Below, in pieces: positions 6,974 through 9,167 of a DNA stretch of 9,167 nucleotides (its first letter is position 1; every line of letters begins with the position of its first letter). The translations under genes and the position numbers were made by a program. This DNA comes from Planctomycetota bacterium (lineage in GTDB: Bacteria > Planctomycetota > Planctomycetia > Planctomycetales > Planctomycetaceae): NCBI GenBank assembly GCA_024278285.1, contig JAJRTM010000473.1:1-9167 (forward strand), written 5' to 3'. A model generated the notes under the pieces. That model was not told the DNA's origin. It saw only the letters and a program-made list of their open reading frames with translations, and searched no databases.

Positions 6974-8004
6974 ATCCAAAGTTCATCGACAATGCCCGCG
7001 ACAATATGCTGAATTAATGTGTAAAGAATAATCGCAAGATGTGTTGTGGCGTGATGGGGCAAAACCGAAGTTGCCAAGACGAGGGCAACGCCGGTGTTGC
7101 TCATCGCGGTGGAATACATGACGGCCAATTGATCACGTCGAGACAGTTTGCATAGCCGCGAAACTCCCCAAGCTGCTGCGAACAGTAAACAGCAAAGCAG
7201 GATGGCACAAATCGCTGCGATGCCCACAACTCCTCCCGCCCCGTTACTCAATACTTCGGGAAGCGACACCGCCCCGTTGGCGTAATTCAAAAGAAGCAGG
7301 CAAAAACAAGTCGCCCCTTTAATGACAACCTTCCAGCGGGCATAATTATTTTTCAATAACAATGTCCGACAGACAATTCCCAAAGCAGCAGGCAGAATAA
7401 CCCACAGCATGACAAACGATCCCGCATAACTTTCTGCAAGCGCACTGTAGCTGATGGAAGCATTTGCCGGTGCAATGTTTCCGGTCAATTGCAACAAACC
7501 GGGAACCATAAACGGGCTCAGCATGACGCTGACCAGAATCAGGGAAATGCTCAAACCGACATTGGCATCGGAATGATGTGACCACCCCGCAGAAGAATTG
7601 GCGACCGGCATCACCATCACCAAAATAAAACCGAGCAGCAGCGTATCCCAAAACAATCCCGAAAAAATCGAACCACCTGCCAGAAGGATCAACATGATCA
7701 GACCGCAAGCTGTTAGCCGGATGGAAAGCCCAACCAGTACCAGTTTTGGATGCCGCGTCAGCCAGACCAATTCTTTCAGCGGAACCGCAAGACCGGTATT
7801 AAACAGTAACCCCGCCAGCAACAGGTGGACAGCGGTCACTTCGCCTAAAGGAGTTTTTCCGTAACCAAGCAGCGGATAATTTCGCAGCCAGATTCCCAGA
7901 TCCGGCAAGTAAGCAGAAAGCAAATACGCCAGCGCAATCAACGGCAACAAGTACCGTTGAATTAACTGTTCCGGCCAGGATACATTTGAACGGGAACTGG
8001 TCAT
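6814..8004 (-). CDS. Bile acid:sodium symporter (SBF/BASS) family transporter
   Basis: This 396-residue polytopic membrane protein has roughly nine or ten hydrophobic segments. Two conserved signatures of the sodium-coupled BASS/SBF fold are visible: MPVANSSAGWSHHSDANVGL at about 132-151, followed by SPFMVP, and the second-repeat motif MSNTGVALVLA at about 301-311. These mark the two crossed, unwound helices that bind sodium in characterised homologues. The substrate cannot be inferred; the family carries bile acids, pantoate and other organic anions. The start is ATG at 8004 with AGGAA three bases upstream. A TTG at 8007 is the only alternative because TAG at 8013-8011 closes the frame. The last 53 residues, beyond the final membrane helix, are a polar Ser/Thr/Pro-rich tail encoded antisense to the end of the Cache kinase gene. 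Confidence 0.88.
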   Translation of the reverse strand: MTSSRSNVSWPEQLIQRYLLPLIALAYLLSAYLPDLGIWLRNYPLLGYGKTPLGEVTAVHLLLAGLLFNTGLAVPLKELVWLTRHPKLVLVGLSIRLTACGLIMLILLAGGSIFSGLFWDTLLLGFILVMVMPVANSSAGWSHHSDANVGLSISLILVSVMLSPFMVPGLLQLTGNIAPANASISYSALAESYAGSFVMLWVILPAALGIVCRTLLLKNNYARWKVVIKGATCFCLLLLNYANGAVSLPEVLSNGAGGVVGIAAICAILLCCLLFAAAWGVSRLCKLSRRDQLAVMYSTAMSNTGVALVLATSVLPHHATTHLAIILYTLIQHIVAGIVDELWIQSAAVSVSESVEECSSTITIQPVSKSPPERPTTQTGSQATVMREEPFVSNES

Positions 8005-8069
8005 CAATTCCTAATACATTCTATCTTGAAATGTCAGAAGATACGGCGGCGAAGGGAAAAGGAGGCAAC

Positions 8070-8106
8070 CTGTTAATGATAACAGACTTATGTAAAATGA
8101 CATAAG
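8070..8106 (-). promoter_or_regulatory. Two adjacent dyads over a candidate transporter promoter
   Basis: On the minus strand an extended -10-like element TGTTATCAT lies at 8084-8076, about 70 bases before the transporter ATG; no good -35 accompanies it. It falls within a perfect dyad CTGTTA-ATGA-TAACAG (8070-8085). One base away is a second perfect dyad CTTATGT-N6-ACATAAG (8087-8106), covering where a -35 would be. Side-by-side dyads over a promoter fit operators for a dimeric repressor or activator. If the start site lies upstream, they would instead be two successive AU-rich hairpins in the mRNA leader. The symmetry is certain; the function is inferred. Confidence 0.4.
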
Positions 8107-8128
8107 ATCGAATTCTTGCTGTTCCAAT

Positions 8129-8168
8129 AAAAAAACGGCTGATTTCGTCAAACATCTACCGTTTTTTT
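8129..8168. terminator. Possible bidirectional terminator-like hairpin (weak)
   Basis: Seven A residues followed by CGG (8129-8138) pair with CCG followed by seven T residues (8159-8168), enclosing a 20-base loop. The A-tract/stem/T-tract layout reads the same on both strands, as in bidirectional terminators. On the minus strand it could stop readthrough from the phosphatase gene before the transporter gene. Only three GC pairs and a long loop make it weak. Confidence 0.3.
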
Positions 8169-8172
8169 GATG

Positions 8173-8232
8173 GCGCACAAAATAAATGCGCATTCCGCCC
8201 CTGCGCATAGCGAAAGCGTTTAACTGCAGGGG
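8173..8232. other. Overlapping, mutually exclusive hairpins upstream of the transporter
   Basis: Three stems share sequence. GCGCA (8173-8177) pairs with TGCGC (8187-8191). ATGCGCA (8186-8192) pairs with TGCGCAT (8202-8208). CCCCTGC (8198-8204) pairs with GCAGGGG (8226-8232). Neighbouring stems use the same bases and cannot form together. The set lies about 170-230 bases before the transporter start. It could be part of a leader switch, a degenerate palindromic repeat, or chance. It matches no riboswitch class that I recognise. Confidence 0.3.
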
Positions 8233-8375
8233 ACATCATTTTTTTGAAATGAGGATAAAAAATTAATAATTCCAATGAGCTGCCTTACAATAACTGCGCA
8301 TGAGAACACGTGTAGATTCTGGTGAGATTCAACTCGTTCCCAAGGAATAGTCCCGTAAAAAGTTCCCGATTTATC

Positions 8376-8440
8376 GTAGGGTGCGTCGTGACGCACCAGC
8401 TTGTTCGTGTGGTGAAAAGGTGCGTCACGACGCACCCTAC
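8376..8440. repeat. REP-like inverted pair (BIME-like) with GTAG tetranucleotides
   Basis: The arms at 8376-8397 and 8419-8440 are perfect reverse complements over 22 bases, separated by 21 bases. Each arm consists of GTAG immediately followed by a hairpin in which GGTGCGTC pairs with GACGCACC around a GT (or AC) loop. This GTAG-plus-hairpin form in inverse pairs is that of REP/BIME sequences processed by RAYT transposases. GTAGGGTGCGTC-type repeats are familiar from many genomes; that is recalled, not searched. The pair lies 100 bases downstream of the phosphatase stop, a usual place for such elements. Confidence 0.82.
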
Positions 8441-8540
8441 AAATTGAATCCAATGAAGTAGGGAAGTAATTTCAGGACTGTCCCCAAGCCCCTCAGCTTT
8501 TTGATTTAATAGATAAAGCATCGTGTCCAGTACATTTTTA

Positions 8541-9167
8541 TCAGTTATCGTAGCGATTCGGGTTCCAGTCTTTGGCGAGATTTGCCAATTTTTTGAGCGT
8601 CTCTGGATTGGCGGAGCAGGCGACGATGCCGGGCAGTCGCAGCATGTCTGCTCGATCATCCATCCAGGTTTCTTTGAAGTGGACTGATTCGCCATGATGA
8701 ACCCAGACCGCGTCTCCTCCCAACTTTCGGGCAATATGCAGGGAGACCGGAAAGTCGTAAATGTTTGGAGAATGAATCAACGAGCCGCCGAATTTTCCGC
8801 TGGCAAGTAGCGGGTAAATACTGTCGGGCATCTCATCGGGAGCAAACCCTTTCAACCCAATTTGCGTCACCATTTCTGCGCATTCAGGATCTCGCTGTTG
8901 AAACCCGATCAGGTAAATATTGGGGGAATCGGGACGGACTTGCGGATCGATCGGCACTAACGCATCGAGTGCATCCCGAGCCGTGATCGAACAATCATCT
9001 TTTCCGCAACGAATGACCTGTTCGCTCACTTCAACCCATCCACCTGTTGGTCCCTGCTCTGGTAAATAAATCAGCGAATAAACAACATCATTTAGGTTTC
9101 GCAGATGCAGCATCACGCTGTAGCCGTTACCCGTTTTATCCCGAAACTGTTTCGTGCCATCAATCGG
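8541..9167 (-). CDS. Inositol-monophosphatase/CysQ-superfamily phosphatase, 3' part
   Basis: The gene enters from the right edge of the window; 208 C-terminal residues are visible, ending at TGA 8543-8541. The first residues seen, PIDGTKQF, are the core metal-binding motif of the lithium-sensitive phosphatase superfamily (usual form DPIDGTxxF), in which Asp and Thr help hold the catalytic Mg ions. Lys after GT is more like the 3'(2'),5'-bisphosphate nucleotidase (CysQ/Hal2) branch than inositol monophosphatase, which usually has DGTTNF. The second signature, normally WDxAAG, appears as YDFPVSLHIARKLGG, keeping the metal-binding Asp. The N-terminal third with the GEE-type motif lies outside the window, so the substrate cannot be settled. 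An internal GTG at 9116 is not the start because the conserved motif lies upstream of it. Confidence 0.82.
   Translation of the reverse strand, partial: PIDGTKQFRDKTGNGYSVMLHLRNLNDVVYSLIYLPEQGPTGGWVEVSEQVIRCGKDDCSITARDALDALVPIDPQVRPDSPNIYLIGFQQRDPECAEMVTQIGLKGFAPDEMPDSIYPLLASGKFGGSLIHSPNIYDFPVSLHIARKLGGDAVWVHHGESVHFKETWMDDRADMLRLPGIVACSANPETLKKLANLAKDWNPNRYDN

Larger units (their letters stand above)
8005..8540. other. Intergenic region between phosphatase and transporter genes
   Basis: These 536 bases lie after the phosphatase stop and before the transporter start, both genes being on the minus strand. The region carries the likely transporter promoter with two dyads, an A-tract/T-tract hairpin, a cluster of overlapping GC-rich hairpins and a REP-like inverted pair, all listed separately. 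Short open frames at 8011-8208 and 8220-8453 (minus strand) run through these palindromes, show no protein-like features and are not called. TGCGCAT occurs three times (8187, 8202 and 8295). Confidence 0.6.

Noticed and set aside
8285..8734. 149-codon minus-strand open frame
   Set aside because: It is out of frame with the phosphatase over 8541-8734, then runs through the REP-like palindromes, so it is an alternate-frame shadow.

Overview
The window looks like a stretch of a planctomycete chromosome, probably a moderate-GC member of the Planctomycetaceae/Gimesia-type group. This is judged from gene content, not from any search. Two membrane-anchored Hanks-type Ser/Thr kinases carry the planctomycete style of kinase motifs (DWG instead of DFG, and in the second kinase a conserved acidic N-terminal module plus a YLADEEVTAY-type segment after the kinase domain). 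A short ECF-type sigma factor of the kind this phylum pairs with kinases sits between them. Shine-Dalgarno sequences are mostly weak or absent.

Layout: 1-487 has no supportable gene. 488-3235 (+) encodes a 915-residue kinase with one transmembrane segment and a large extracytoplasmic part that reads like a parallel beta-helix. 3236-3835 is non-coding and is dominated by a nested inverted-repeat cassette (outer arms of 34 nt, inner REP-like arms of 24 nt). 3836-4462 (+) encodes the sigma factor. 4463-4618 holds a plausible sigma70-type promoter. 4619-6973 (+) encodes a second kinase with a Cache-like extracytoplasmic sensor. 6814-8004 (-) encodes a bile acid:sodium symporter (SBF/BASS) family transporter whose last 53 codons run antisense to the end of the second kinase gene. 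8005-8540 is non-coding: two adjacent dyads lie over the likely transporter promoter, several hairpins lie further upstream, and a second REP-like inverted pair follows. 8541-9167 (-) is the 3' part of an inositol-monophosphatase/CysQ-superfamily phosphatase that enters from the right edge.

How the genes may work together: the kinase-sigma-kinase arrangement, with no recognisable anti-sigma factor, suggests transmembrane Ser/Thr phosphorylation feeding into ECF-controlled transcription. The two kinases would sense different extracytoplasmic cues, one through a beta-helix and one through a Cache domain. This is inference from adjacency. The transporter and phosphatase are transcribed the other way and show no obvious functional link. 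The two palindromic cassettes share one design (a GTAG-type tetranucleotide next to a self-complementary arm, arranged as an inverted pair). That is how REP/BIME elements mobilised by RAYT (TnpA-REP) transposases look, although no such transposase is in the window. No rRNA, tRNA, CRISPR array, prophage or insertion sequence was recognised.
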